Origin: CADEDV01 sp964412375
GTDB taxonomy: Bacteria > Bacteroidota > Bacteroidia > Chitinophagales > Chitinophagaceae
Assembly (NCBI GenBank): GCA_964412375.1
Contig: CAYPOD010000010.1
Span: forward strand, 33,566-97,565
Reading direction: 5' to 3'
DNA: 64,000 nucleotides
In this document: piece after piece, positions 18,272 through 27,865 of the stretch
Position numbering within the stretch: the first letter of the stretch is position 1
Layout of the letters: each line of letters opens with the position of its first letter
The notes under the pieces: model-generated
Told to the model about the DNA's origin: nothing
Databases searched by the model: none
Seen by the model: only the letters and a program-made list of their open reading frames with translations
Translations under genes and position numbers: made by a program

Positions 18272-18754
18272 TTACTTATAGCCTTTGAAACTTTCCCTGC
18301 TGTAAACACCGGGTCCAAGATGATCACCACCTTTAAAATCATAATTCACAAAGCGAATCCCTTTCAGTTCTGTCAGGCTGTAGGTGACCGTTGCCATGTA
18401 ATCTGCTGAACCACTGCTGCCCATCTGCTGGGTAAGATGGTCACTTTCGGGAATAGATACATACAGCGTATCATTGCTGATTTTCCTGAGCACCAGTTGC
18501 ACTTCAGGCCATGCGGCATTGATATCTGCGATAAGGCCATCGGCTGTCAGGCTGGCGGGATCGGGTTGCCGCTGCTGATGCAATACAAATTCATTTTTAG
18601 CAGAATCATATACCGTGATCCAGAGCTGTTTTTCTTCAGGCGGAAGGCTGGCCTCCTCGGCAATACTGTCTTCTAAAACTTCTGTGTCGGAACTGCTGTT
18701 ATTGCAGGCCGCAAAAACCAAAGTGGCTAAAAGCAGAAAGGTTATTTTTTGCAT
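18272..18754 (-). CDS. Small lipoprotein, possibly GerMN-like
   Basis: A 160-residue protein with a lipoprotein signal (L-V-F-A-A-C) followed by an acidic, Ser-rich linker. The mature domain ends in a pattern (V-T-Y-S-L-T-E-L-K-G-I-R-F-V) reminiscent of GerMN/sporulation-germination domains, which occur in non-sporulating envelopes too; this resemblance is weak. ATG 18754 begins the signal; an earlier codon at 18769 adds five residues and is less likely. It lies upstream of the GNAT gene, 30 bases apart on the same strand. Confidence 0.75.
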   Translation of the reverse strand: MQKITFLLLATLVFAACNNSSSDTEVLEDSIAEEASLPPEEKQLWITVYDSAKNEFVLHQQRQPDPASLTADGLIADINAAWPEVQLVLRKISNDTLYVSIPESDHLTQQMGSSGSADYMATVTYSLTELKGIRFVNYDFKGGDHLGPGVYSRESFKGYK

Positions 18755-18833
18755 ACTTAAAGGTAACAATTAACACAGGTTGTTTCCAATTCATATCATG
18801 TTAAAATAAAGAGGTCACGTCATTTCCCGGATT

Positions 18834-19472
18834 TCACTTTAGTTTTTTCCCTAAAAAAACCAGTCCAAACCCACCGGTTACAAATAGCAACAACATGGCG
18901 GCTGCATTGAGGGCTACGGCTCCGTAGCCATAAATCCCTGCATCGAGAAAAGGATATGGATAAAATCCTTCTATACCACCACGCACCAGTGCATAAACAA
19001 GATAAATGGCAGGGTAGATCAGCCACCATACTGGCTCTTTATATGTCAACGGCTGTTTTTTGGCAAAAATCACCCACCATGTCGTGAACAAAAATGGAAC
19101 AACCACATGCAATAATTCATCTGCCAGCCGCTGCATTCCGGTTGGCGACCAAAGCGGTCTTAGAATGATATTATACACTATTCCAACTACGAGAATGTAA
19201 AGTGTTGTGGCAGCGGAGGCGGAAGGTTTTGCAAAAAATGCACCCCAGCGGGAATGTGGTGTCAGGACCATGGAACTGGCTGCCACTACCACCAACAAAT
19301 TGGTGAGCACTGTAAAAAACAGGAAAAAACGACCGATGGCCTGCGGCACATTCATGCCGTTGGCAGGAGTATTGTTAATCAGGATAAATAACTGGATACC
19401 CAATGCAATCCATGCAGTAATGGCTATTAACGCCAGGAAATTGCTGCTGGCTTTCTTTGATCGGTTATTCAT
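18834..19472 (-). CDS. Pr6Pr-family membrane protein
   Basis: A 212-residue integral membrane protein with six predicted helices. The spacing of conserved prolines and aromatic residues fits the family named Pr6Pr (F-F-T-V-L-T-N-L, L-R-P-L-W-S-P-T-G, H-V-V-V-P, Y-P-A-I-Y-L, Y-P-Y-P-F-L-D). Function of the family is not established. It lies 79 bases upstream of the small lipoprotein gene on the same strand, possibly in one transcript. Confidence 0.85.
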   Translation of the reverse strand: MNNRSKKASSNFLALIAITAWIALGIQLFILINNTPANGMNVPQAIGRFFLFFTVLTNLLVVVAASSMVLTPHSRWGAFFAKPSASAATTLYILVVGIVYNIILRPLWSPTGMQRLADELLHVVVPFLFTTWWVIFAKKQPLTYKEPVWWLIYPAIYLVYALVRGGIEGFYPYPFLDAGIYGYGAVALNAAAMLLLFVTGGFGLVFLGKKLK

Positions 19473-19581
19473 ACGGTTTATTTATCGAAAGATAAATTTT
19501 TCAACGCATAATTTTATTGGCTGTTCAATTTATAGTTCCTGTGTCTTTTCTTAACTTAACAGGGTTAAATACTGAATCAGA

Positions 19582-21114
19582 ATGAAACAGTTTTGCCTGG
19601 TATCGGTTTTTGTCTTTTTGTTTTTATCCGGTACATCACAAATACAACCTTGTATTGACGTGAGAGCTGCAAGAGAGAGTAATGCGGCAGGGCAAGGGGT
19701 TTATGACTTTAATAATAAATGGACACCCGGCACAACACTTAAAGTGACATTTATCGGCGGAACGCAATGGCAGCAAAGCAAAGTAAAGCAATATGCTCCC
19801 GTATGGAGCAGTCATGCCAATATCAAATTTGAATTTCCTGTCACCGGCGCCGGTGATATCCGCATCAGCTTTGAGAAAAAAGGTTCTTATTCATATATCG
19901 GCACTGATGCTAAAAACCGTACCATATTCCAGGAAACCATGAACCTGGGCTGGATAGAACCTGCGAAATCAGAAGCACAATTAAAAGCCGTAATACTGCA
20001 TGAGTTTGGTCATGCCCTTGGCCTGTTGCATGAACACATGAACCCCATGGTGAATATCCAGTGGAACAAACCAGTGGTGTATGCCTATTACCTTCAATAT
20101 GAAGGATGGAGCCGTGAAATGGTGGATCGCCAGGTATTTGACCGGTATAGCGTTAGCATGACCAACAGGAGCTATGATCCCAAATCTATTATGCATTATC
20201 CTATCCCTTCCAATTTTACGCTTAATGGTTATTCGGTTGGTGAAAATTATGAATTGTCCGAAAGTGATAAAAAACTTATTGCAGAATTATATCCCCGTAA
20301 CCGCATTCTTCCATTGGATAACCGCACTACTGCCTGGAGTAAGCTGCAGGACCTAAAAATTGAATATGATGTCACAGAAAACGGGCAACTGGGAATGCGC
20401 ATCAAACAGGATTTTCTGATTTACAATGCCCAAAACCAGCGGTGTATTATGGCGGCATATTTCTACAATGCAGATATTAACCAGCCGCTGAAGGATAAGA
20501 ACGGCTTGCGGTCTTCAGTGGATGGCAATGTGGCTACATTCACAGAATTTACACCCAATTACCAGAACACCCAATTCAACCAGTTAACTGTATTTATGCC
20601 TTATGATGAACTGGAGCTGTCCAGCGGTGTATACCGCTTAAAATGCTATGTCGCTATTTTCGATCCTGCATTGAAGATGATCACTTCCAGCGGCTACCAG
20701 TATTTTACTTACAGAAAGGGGATCAGCAGTAAGGAATTGCGGGTGCAGGCGAGCTTTAACGACGGAACTCAGCAAGTCGAGATCACACCTACCTTTACAA
20801 TTGAAGGGGCCAGGAACATCAATTGTAAAGCTGTGGCTTATTTTTATAACAATAACGGAACACCACTCAAAGATTTCAATAGCCTGTATAACACCAAGGA
20901 CGGCACAGTGGCCAGTACTGTAAGTTTTAACCCGGGGTACGACATCACCGTGTATAACCAATCGCAACAGGATTTTAAAATTTACCTGCCGTATGCAGAA
21001 TTGCACTTGTTAAGAGGAACATACAAACTGCAATACCGGGTGGTGTTGTTTGATGATAACTGGAATCCGGTTATCAGAAGCCCGCTGTACAATTTTACTT
21101 ATACACAGAATTAA
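19582..21114 (+). CDS. Secreted astacin-like (M12A-type) metalloprotease with two C-terminal repeats
   Basis: A 510-residue secreted zinc protease: signal peptide (about 1-19), catalytic domain to about residue 235 with H140-E-F-G-H144-A-L-G-L-L-H150-E and a Met-turn S-I-M204-H-Y206. Both fit metzincins of the astacin/matrixin type. Two homologous beta domains follow (about 250-375 and 380-510). Each contains A-Y-F-Y-N, an L-K-D segment, D-G-x-V-A and a closing F-x-Y strand, and probably serves in binding or anchoring. No propeptide cysteine switch was recognised. The substrate is unknown; the neighbours are unrelated. Confidence 0.88.
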   Translation: MKQFCLVSVFVFLFLSGTSQIQPCIDVRAARESNAAGQGVYDFNNKWTPGTTLKVTFIGGTQWQQSKVKQYAPVWSSHANIKFEFPVTGAGDIRISFEKKGSYSYIGTDAKNRTIFQETMNLGWIEPAKSEAQLKAVILHEFGHALGLLHEHMNPMVNIQWNKPVVYAYYLQYEGWSREMVDRQVFDRYSVSMTNRSYDPKSIMHYPIPSNFTLNGYSVGENYELSESDKKLIAELYPRNRILPLDNRTTAWSKLQDLKIEYDVTENGQLGMRIKQDFLIYNAQNQRCIMAAYFYNADINQPLKDKNGLRSSVDGNVATFTEFTPNYQNTQFNQLTVFMPYDELELSSGVYRLKCYVAIFDPALKMITSSGYQYFTYRKGISSKELRVQASFNDGTQQVEITPTFTIEGARNINCKAVAYFYNNNGTPLKDFNSLYNTKDGTVASTVSFNPGYDITVYNQSQQDFKIYLPYAELHLLRGTYKLQYRVVLFDDNWNPVIRSPLYNFTYTQN

Positions 21115-21136
21115 TCCGAATGTCCTGATCAGCAAC

Positions 21137-21811
21137 TTAAGGCATAACTGAATTGTCGAAACTGACACACTCTTTCAGTTCTTTTTCCGTGTAAGCTAAT
21201 TTGTATTGTGCCAGCACATCGTCCGGCACACCGTTCCATTGGTTGGGTGCATTGCCGATATAACCCACATCTTTCACTCCAATCTCTGAGGTATAAAAAC
21301 CGGTGGCGGTGAGATTGCGCATTAAACTAAAAAACGCCACACCGGGTTTCAGTTCGGGTTTGTCTTTTGCACGGTCAGGGTAGGCAATGAGATCCACCAT
21401 TTCAATCTGTTGTTTTGCATCACAATCTTTAAATGCTTTTTCAAAACGCTTTAGGCATTGCATATCCAGCCAGCGCAGACCGCCTTTCATTGGAATTTTA
21501 TGAGAAGGCATGTCTTTTACGATAAATTCGATGAAGTCAGGCACTTTAGCATCAGAAGCACTGCCACTTACTTCGTCTTTGGGAATGATGATGTCGGCAA
21601 GAATAGTGATAGTGGCCATTTCATGTTCAGTAAAGAACTTTTCCTGTGCCAGTAATTCTTTCTCCCGTTTTAACTCATCCGGGCTGCGGTCTATGGTAAA
21701 CTTCGGGTCTTCCACTTTAGGTTTATCATCAGCCGTGTTGCAACCAGCAATGGCAACTGGTGCTGCAACGGCTCCGGTAACGATTAGTTTTAATGATTTA
21801 CGACGATCCAT
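21137..21811 (-). CDS. Gluconate 2-dehydrogenase subunit 3-like protein
   Basis: A 224-residue protein with an R-R-K-S-L-K-L twin-arginine-like signal and A-I-A-G-C, a possible lipobox, so it is exported across the inner membrane. The mature part fits the small (gamma) subunit of membrane-bound sugar dehydrogenases, which helps fold and export the flavin subunit through the Tat system. It lies 79 bases downstream of the GMC oxidoreductase gene on the same strand, the usual order for this pair. Together they would oxidise a sugar or sugar derivative in the periplasm. Confidence 0.88.
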   Translation of the reverse strand: MDRRKSLKLIVTGAVAAPVAIAGCNTADDKPKVEDPKFTIDRSPDELKREKELLAQEKFFTEHEMATITILADIIIPKDEVSGSASDAKVPDFIEFIVKDMPSHKIPMKGGLRWLDMQCLKRFEKAFKDCDAKQQIEMVDLIAYPDRAKDKPELKPGVAFFSLMRNLTATGFYTSEIGVKDVGYIGNAPNQWNGVPDDVLAQYKLAYTEKELKECVSFDNSVMP

Positions 21812-21890
21812 ATAAAGAGTTTGTGGTTTTTAGTGTATAGATAGTTTGTCGTTGGTCTCCTGGCTCAAGGCTAATAGCTTGCAGCTTTTT

Positions 21891-23639
21891 TTACAGATTT
21901 TGTTTTTTCATTTCATCAATTATGTATACACTGGCTCTCATGCTTAACGCCAAAATAGTCCAGGTGATATTTTTATCTGCCTGCGAAGTAAAGGCAGCTC
22001 CATCCACCACAAACAGGTTTTTGCAATCATGTGCCTGGTTCCATTTGTTCAGGGCTGACCGTTTCGGGTCATTACCCATCCTCGCTGTGCCGGCTTCATG
22101 AATAATCTCACCGGGTTTACTTAGTCCCCAGTCATTTTTTTCATCATCATCGCCGCCCCAGGTGATGATGGCGCCCATGTTGTGCATGACTTCTTTGAAG
22201 GTTTCCTTCATGTGTTTGGCTTGTTTGATCTCATGTTCACTCCATTTTACATTGAATTTTAAAACCGGTATTCCATATTTATCCACCACATTGGGATCAA
22301 TTTCACAATAATTGCTTTCTAAAGGTATCGCTTCACCACGGCCGGCCATGCCTACACCGGCACCAAAGAAGAAACGATAATCCTCTTTCAACGATGCGCC
22401 ATAGCCACCGGCTTCTTTTTGTTTTCCTTTCACGAGGTATTTGCCGTTGAGTGATTCAATGCCCCAGCTAAATCCATAGGAGGGCTGGCTCATACCGCCC
22501 CAGTATTCAATATGATATCCTCTGGGAAAATCAAGTTTTTTGTTATCCAGCCACCACGGTGAATAAATATGCATACCACCCACACCGTCTTCATTGTATC
22601 GTTTCCTGTCAAATAATTGCGGTAAAATGCCTCCCAGTGCAGCGCCGGTGGAGTCGTGCAAATATTTCCCAACAACATTGCTGCTGTTGCCCAAACCATT
22701 CGGATGACGTTGTGATTTTGAATTCAGCATCAGCCTTGCACTTTCACAGGCACTGGCGGCCAGTATCACCACCCGGCCTTCCACCTGGTATTCCATCATA
22801 TCATCTTTACTGATATAGGAAACACCGGTAGCAAGTCCTTCATTGTTGGTCAGCACTTCTCTTGCCATTGCATTGGGAAACACATCTATGTTACCGGTTT
22901 TCATAGCCGGATAGATCAGGACATTGGGAGAAGAAAAATCAGCTTTGGCCATACTGCAATTGCGGTTGCACTGCCCGCAAAAGAAACAGGCGCCGCGACC
23001 AGCATCATTTTCGATTGGCTTTGTAAGAATAGACAGTCGTGAAGGAATCACTTTCACACCAGCCTGTGTGGCTGCGTTTTTGATGAACAGTTCATGCAGC
23101 CTTGGTTTTGGGGGCGGCAGAAAATAACCGTCAGGATCATTATCCAATCCTTCATTCGTGCCGAATATGCCGATCATTTTATCAATGCGGTCATAGTATG
23201 GTTTGATATCTTCATATCCAATAGGCCAGTCTTCGCCGAGGCCATCTATACTTTTTCTTTTAAAATCTTTTGGACCAAAGCGTAATGAAATTCTTCCCCA
23301 GTGATTGGTTCTTCCACCAAGCATTCTTGCCCGCCACCACATCCAGTCGGTGCCGGGTTCTTTGGTAAAAGGCTCTCCGTCCACCGTCCAGCCCCAATAA
23401 CAGGCGTCAAAATCACCAAAGGGCCGGATGGTGGTGCTGGCGCCCCGCCTCGGACTTTCCCAGGGATTTTTTAGCTGGGTAACATTTTTTTGCGGATCAT
23501 ACATGTAGCCAGCTTCAATGATACATACTTTCAACCCTGCTTTGGCCAGCACATAGGCTGCCATGCCACCGCCGGCTCCGGAACCTACAATGACCACATC
23601 ATATTTTTTGGTTTGTTTCTTGACCTGGAAATCTCCCAT
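21891..23639 (-). CDS. GMC-family oxidoreductase, catalytic subunit
   Basis: A 582-residue flavoprotein. An N-terminal FAD-binding GSGAGGGMAA motif is followed by N-H-W-G-R, a cysteine cluster C218-x2-C221-x2-C224-x3-C228, and the GMC C-terminus with H-E-A-G-T-A-R-M-G and V-V-D-G-A-A-F. The Cys cluster matches the iron-sulphur site of bacterial FAD-dependent glucose/sugar dehydrogenases. It lacks its own signal, so export probably depends on the subunit-3 partner downstream. No cytochrome c electron-accepting subunit is encoded nearby. Similar pairs perform 3-dehydrogenation of sugars in this phylum; the substrate here is inference. Confidence 0.92.
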   Translation of the reverse strand: MGDFQVKKQTKKYDVVIVGSGAGGGMAAYVLAKAGLKVCIIEAGYMYDPQKNVTQLKNPWESPRRGASTTIRPFGDFDACYWGWTVDGEPFTKEPGTDWMWWRARMLGGRTNHWGRISLRFGPKDFKRKSIDGLGEDWPIGYEDIKPYYDRIDKMIGIFGTNEGLDNDPDGYFLPPPKPRLHELFIKNAATQAGVKVIPSRLSILTKPIENDAGRGACFFCGQCNRNCSMAKADFSSPNVLIYPAMKTGNIDVFPNAMAREVLTNNEGLATGVSYISKDDMMEYQVEGRVVILAASACESARLMLNSKSQRHPNGLGNSSNVVGKYLHDSTGAALGGILPQLFDRKRYNEDGVGGMHIYSPWWLDNKKLDFPRGYHIEYWGGMSQPSYGFSWGIESLNGKYLVKGKQKEAGGYGASLKEDYRFFFGAGVGMAGRGEAIPLESNYCEIDPNVVDKYGIPVLKFNVKWSEHEIKQAKHMKETFKEVMHNMGAIITWGGDDDEKNDWGLSKPGEIIHEAGTARMGNDPKRSALNKWNQAHDCKNLFVVDGAAFTSQADKNITWTILALSMRASVYIIDEMKKQNL

Positions 23640-23774
23640 AAAGCAATTATTTCAATAGTTTATATACGGCAACAATTTACATGAATCATGGCTTTGACAT
23701 ACATATTTTTATAAAATTTTCCTCACACTATCATACATATAAAAAAAGTAACTTTAAAAGGAAATAAACCATTC

Positions 23775-25745
23775 ATGAGAAAAGGAATTATGTTCTTTGG
23801 ATTTCTACTTCATTTATTTCATGGCAAAGCACAACAGCCTGATTTCAGTAAGTATCCTGTTTACACAGGAACTGACCTGGGCTTGAGCTATTCTGCAACT
23901 CAATCTGTATTCAAAATCTGGTCTCCACCTGCGGAGGAAGCGCAGTTGTTACTGTTTGCAAGCGGTGACGGAGGTGCTCCATCAGACATACATGATATGC
24001 AAAAAAGTGTCAATGGCACATGGGTATGTGTGCTGAAAAGCGATTTGAAAGGTAGTTTCTATACGTTCAGGGTTAAGATAAAGAACAAATGGCTACAGGA
24101 TGTTCCCGACCCCTATGCCAGGGCGGTGGGAGTGAATGGAAAGCGGGCCCTTGTTTTTGATCCTGCTTTTTCAAATCCAGTAGGATGGGACAAGGATTCA
24201 CCTCCTGTTTTTAAGAATAAAACTGATGCGATCATCTATGAACTGCATGTGAGGGATGCAAGCATTGCGGCTAACTCAGGAATAAAAAACAAAGGGAAAT
24301 TTTTGGGACTTACCGAAACCGGTACCCAAAACCATGAAGGATTGTCAACAGGGCTTGATCATTTAAAAGAAATGGGAGTGACACATGTTCACCTGCTTCC
24401 TTTTTTTGATTACAACTCAGTGGATGAAGCTAAACCGGATCAGCCGCAATATAACTGGGGTTATGATCCGTTAAATTATAACACACCTGAAGGATCTTAT
24501 GCTACGAATGCGACTGATGGGGTTACAAGAATAAAAGAGTTTAAGCAGTTAGTGCAGGCATTCCATGCCAGCGGTCTGCGGGTGGTGATGGATGTGGTAT
24601 ATAATCACACGGCCCTTACAGAAAATTCTTATTTCAATCAATTGGTACCCGGCTATTATTACCGGCAGACCAAAGACGGAAAGTTTTCAGATGCTACTGC
24701 CTGCGGCAATGAAATTGCCAGTGAAAGAGCGATGGTGCGGAAATTTATACTTGAGTCCATGAAATACTGGGTGCAGGAATATCATATTGATGGTTTCCGG
24801 GTTGACCTGATGGGAGTGCATGATATTGAAACCATGAATATCATCTCAAATGAACTGCATAAAATAAGACCCGATATACTTATTTATGGTGAAGGTTGGA
24901 CGGCCGGAGCTTCGCCATTGCCTGATTCATTGAGGGCTTTGAAAAAGTATGCGTATAAGCTCGACCGTATCGCAGTTTTCAGCGACGATATTAGAGATGG
25001 TATCAAAGGCAGTGTTTTTGAACATCACGACAAGGGTTTTGTAAGTGGCAAAAAAGATATGGAAGAAAGTATCAAGTTTGGCGTGGTGGCATCTGTAAAA
25101 CATCCGCAGGTGGATTACAGCAAAGTAAATTATTCCAAAGCACCTTATGCAAAAGAGCCCTGGCAAACAGTTTCGTATGCAGAATGCCATGACAACCATG
25201 TGCTATGGGATAAGCTGTCAATTTCTGCTACGGGTGCTACCGAAGCACAACGAAAAGAAATGCACAAACTGGCTTTATCTATTGTACTCACCTCCCAGGG
25301 TATTTCATTTTTGCATGCAGGCACTGAATTTTTAAGAAGCAAAGAGGGGGAGGAGAATTCCTATAAATCTTCCGACAGTATCAATCAAATTGACTGGAGT
25401 CTGAAAACAAAGAATAAAGATGTGCTGGATTATGTGAAGGCATTGATCAAATTGAGAAAAGAACACCCCGCTTTCCGGATGCAAACAGCAGAAGCAATTA
25501 GAGCAAATATCAGGTTCGTACATGATAAAGAAAAGCTGATTGCGTATACAATCAATGGGAAACCTGTTGGCGACAAATGGGATAAACTGTTTATTGTTTA
25601 TAATGCCAATGACGAAATAAAAACGATGAGTTTACCGGAAGGTGAATGGCAGAAATTTTCATTACCCGGACAGGAAATAAATGTTGACAAAATCAGCGGA
25701 AAGGTTCATGTCCCCGCATTAAGTTGTTCCGTATTTTATCAATAA
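23775..25745 (+). CDS. pulA: Type I pullulanase (GH13)
   Basis: A 656-residue debranching enzyme that cleaves alpha-1,6 links in pullulan, glycogen or limit dextrin. A short signal-like N-terminus (ends G-K-A-Q-Q) suggests export. Then come a CBM48 domain (about 28-125), the pullulanase signature Y-N-W-G-Y-D-P, and the GH13 barrel with nucleophile D344 (F-R-V-D-L), acid/base E373 (Y-G-E-G-W) and D473 (H-D-N-H). Length and motif order are those of type I pullulanase. It is convergent with the FKBP gene, 12 bases apart, with no clear terminator between them. Confidence 0.95.
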   Translation: MRKGIMFFGFLLHLFHGKAQQPDFSKYPVYTGTDLGLSYSATQSVFKIWSPPAEEAQLLLFASGDGGAPSDIHDMQKSVNGTWVCVLKSDLKGSFYTFRVKIKNKWLQDVPDPYARAVGVNGKRALVFDPAFSNPVGWDKDSPPVFKNKTDAIIYELHVRDASIAANSGIKNKGKFLGLTETGTQNHEGLSTGLDHLKEMGVTHVHLLPFFDYNSVDEAKPDQPQYNWGYDPLNYNTPEGSYATNATDGVTRIKEFKQLVQAFHASGLRVVMDVVYNHTALTENSYFNQLVPGYYYRQTKDGKFSDATACGNEIASERAMVRKFILESMKYWVQEYHIDGFRVDLMGVHDIETMNIISNELHKIRPDILIYGEGWTAGASPLPDSLRALKKYAYKLDRIAVFSDDIRDGIKGSVFEHHDKGFVSGKKDMEESIKFGVVASVKHPQVDYSKVNYSKAPYAKEPWQTVSYAECHDNHVLWDKLSISATGATEAQRKEMHKLALSIVLTSQGISFLHAGTEFLRSKEGEENSYKSSDSINQIDWSLKTKNKDVLDYVKALIKLRKEHPAFRMQTAEAIRANIRFVHDKEKLIAYTINGKPVGDKWDKLFIVYNANDEIKTMSLPEGEWQKFSLPGQEINVDKISGKVHVPALSCSVFYQ

Positions 25746-25757
25746 TATATTAATATA

Positions 25758-26795
25758 CTATAACCTGGGTTTGGTTTCCAGCACTTCCACTTCAAACACC
25801 AAAATACTGTTGGGTGGTATTTTCGGTGATCTTGTCCTGATTGAGTAGGCAAGTGCAGAAGGGATAACAATTTTGATTTTTCCACCCACTTGGCAAAGCG
25901 GCACCCCTATATGCCATCCGCGGATTAAGCGATTCAAGGGAAACGTAGCAGGCTTGTCTTTTGTCTGGTCAAAAACAGTTCCGTCGCTGAGCAGCGAGCC
26001 TTTGTAGTGAACCACCACTGTATCGGTCAGCATTACTTGCCGGCCTGCACCTTCTTTCATCATCACATAATAAACATCATCTTTCACCTCTTTTGCATCG
26101 GTCTTTCCGCTGGCAATCGCTTCCCGGATATATTCTATTTCAGCCAGGTGTTGCTGAATGCTGTCCATATGCGAAGCCAAATTGACCACAGGTGTCATTA
26201 CATTATCTCCATTGAGGAGTTTCCATGAACCATTGCTTCTTTGCAGCCATACTGAATTTACTTCGGTAATTATATTGGCAAGCTCTTTCTGGTTCTTTGC
26301 TTTTGCAAAAGTGCTTACTTCCTGCATTGTTCCCCAACGGCCATCAATGCGGCAGGTGCCGATTAGTTTCCATTTGTTTTCCCGGGGGAGAAATACGTAA
26401 CCTGAATAGATAGTAAAATTGCCGGCTGAATCAGCGGCAGTGGCGAGCATCAGTTTATATGTTTCATCAAAAGACCACTTATAATCCCATTCCAGCTCTT
26501 GATCGTCTTCTTCATCTACGTTGCCCCCTTTTGCTAACACTTTAGCGCCGATCGGGTATTTCATTACAAATTCCCTTTCTTTACCCTCCGCTTCAAGAGC
26601 TAATGTTATCAAACCTGAACGGATCCCGGCCAGTACTTCTTTCTTGCTGTTCACAGCAATGATCTTTATTTCAGCCATCACCTGAGCAGCCCTTATGCTA
26701 TCGGGTACAGGGTAGGTCATGACAAACTCTTCCTGCCAGGCTTTGGCCATGAAAGAAGAAACAAAGCATAGGCAAATCAGGATCAGATGCTTCAT
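25758..26795 (-). CDS. FKBP-type peptidyl-prolyl isomerase with novel N-terminal region
   Basis: A 345-residue secreted protein: signal peptide (ends M-A-K-A), an uncharacterised region of about 230 residues rich in strands, and a C-terminal FKBP domain (about 255-345). The FKBP motifs V-H-Y-K-G, V-F-D-Q-T, the R-G-W core and P-P-N-S-I-L-V-F-E-V-E-V are present, so isomerase activity is plausible. The N-terminal region was not recognised. The ATG at 26795 is chosen because it opens the signal peptide; a codon at 26816 adds seven polar residues. Confidence 0.88.
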   Translation of the reverse strand: MKHLILICLCFVSSFMAKAWQEEFVMTYPVPDSIRAAQVMAEIKIIAVNSKKEVLAGIRSGLITLALEAEGKEREFVMKYPIGAKVLAKGGNVDEEDDQELEWDYKWSFDETYKLMLATAADSAGNFTIYSGYVFLPRENKWKLIGTCRIDGRWGTMQEVSTFAKAKNQKELANIITEVNSVWLQRSNGSWKLLNGDNVMTPVVNLASHMDSIQQHLAEIEYIREAIASGKTDAKEVKDDVYYVMMKEGAGRQVMLTDTVVVHYKGSLLSDGTVFDQTKDKPATFPLNRLIRGWHIGVPLCQVGGKIKIVIPSALAYSIRTRSPKIPPNSILVFEVEVLETKPRL

Positions 26796-26936
26796 AAAAG
26801 ATCGGTTTGTTGTCAACCAAACTTACTTAAAATTCCAAAGAACCGCCTGTTGCTTTTTGTAAAAGCATACTGCTTTCATCCACCGGTTTGTTTTGCGTAC
26901 CTTGCATGAAGATTAATAAGCTCAACTGATTGAAAT

Positions 26937-27329
26937 ATGGAAATTGAAATCTTCACCCTTGCCGATTTTGCACAGGACAGTCACTCCAAACTCACCATAG
27001 TAGGGACCTTTGACAGCATTCATTCCCGGCAATTTCCGGCGATTCACAAATCCTGTTCCATTGCCTGCCGGCTGCGTTTTTCACCAAAAGAAGCAGGGGG
27101 CCATGATTTTAAGCTGCGGCTGATCAATGCAAAGGGGGCTGAACTGATGCAACCGGTGGAAGGAAAGATCAATATTCCTGCTTCTTCAAATGAACAACCT
27201 GTCAGCATTAATATTGTGGCGGGGTTTAACCAGCTAAAATTTGATGAACCCGGACGCTATTCTTTCGAACTGTATATTGATGGGGAGTGGTCATCCGGAT
27301 TGCCGCTGTACCTGGTTCTGGCACAATGA
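26937..27329 (+). CDS. DUF6941-family protein
   Basis: A 130-residue cytosolic protein matching the DUF6941 layout: an early hydrophobic strand (L-T-I-V-G-T-F-D), F-P-A-I-H-K-S-C-S, a beta-rich centre and a closing strand with F-E-L-Y-I-D-G. The family is common in bacteria and uncharacterised. It stands alone, divergent from the FKBP gene 141 bases away. Confidence 0.8.
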   Translation: MEIEIFTLADFAQDSHSKLTIVGTFDSIHSRQFPAIHKSCSIACRLRFSPKEAGGHDFKLRLINAKGAELMQPVEGKINIPASSNEQPVSINIVAGFNQLKFDEPGRYSFELYIDGEWSSGLPLYLVLAQ

Positions 27330-27659
27330 ATTTAATTTTACAGGATTCAAAAACGTGGTTTGCAAAAAAAAATGCCTGCAGAAATCGGGATTCTTCTAGA
27401 AAGGTTATGAAAAATAATTCTTACAGCATTAGACTCAGCAGTCAATTCCTGTTATAAGTAAATGTGAAAAATATATTTTTCATTTGTTTTTTGCTTTGAA
27501 AAAAGTTTGTTCAGTCTTATCTTTGCAGCGCAAAACAAACAGTAAGGAATATTCTTACACTTCGGTAGCCAAAACTTTTGCTTCACTAACGATTCCCGGA
27601 ACTTGCCTGCCTGCTTGTAGATATACAAGGTTGTAAAATTTTAAAAAAGGAGATATATC
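27330..27659 (+). other. Gene-free stretch holding a promoter and a structured leader
   Basis: There is no coding sequence between the DUF6941 stop and the ATG at 27660. It holds a 16-base perfect palindrome (GAAAAATATATTTTTC, 27466-27481), a complete promoter at 27495-27525, and a leader of about 125 bases. The leader contains two small inverted repeats: GTAAGGAATATTCTTAC (one mismatch) and CTTGTA-GATA-TACAAG. The leader ends in AAAGGAGAT before the start codon. The first 135 bases show nothing I can name. Confidence 0.6.
27495..27525 (+). promoter_or_regulatory. Consensus Bacteroidota promoter of the 64-aa gene
   Basis: TTTG (27495-27498), a 19-base spacer, and TATCTTTG (27518-27525) match the consensus at every position. 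Transcription should start near 27531, leaving a leader of about 130 bases before ATG 27660. The palindrome at 27466-27481 sits just upstream of -33. Confidence 0.8.
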
Positions 27660-27854
27660 ATGAAGAATGATGCGCTAATGCCATCTGTTATCCAGATGGA
27701 AAAGGAAGTATTGCAAGGTCTGTTACAGGAAGTAAAAGAAACAGTGGCAAGGGATATCGTTTTTCCCGTAACCAGGAAACGTTCTTTCACTGCGGCAGAA
27801 ATGTGGAACATCCACCGGAAAAGGATAACGGCCCGTCATCGGCTGGAAAGATGA
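27660..27854 (+). CDS. Small basic protein of 64 aa, unknown, with strong expression signals
   Basis: A short helical protein with a neutral first half and a strongly basic second half (R-K-R-S-F, H-R-K-R, R-H-R-L-E-R). It has no signal or membrane segment. AAAGGAGAT, a good Shine-Dalgarno sequence rare in this phylum, lies 9 bases before the ATG. A consensus promoter lies about 135 bases upstream and a strong terminator 12 bases downstream, so it is a self-contained unit. The basic tail suggests nucleic-acid or membrane contact, but no family was recognised. Confidence 0.8.
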   Translation: MKNDALMPSVIQMEKEVLQGLLQEVKETVARDIVFPVTRKRSFTAAEMWNIHRKRITARHRLER

Positions 27855-27865
27855 AACTATCAATT

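Noticed and set aside
18758..18789. TTG-N21-TACCTTTA on the minus strand as the lipoprotein gene promoter
   Set aside because: The predicted start would fall within the ATG at 18754, so it is unlikely unless the gene is leaderless.
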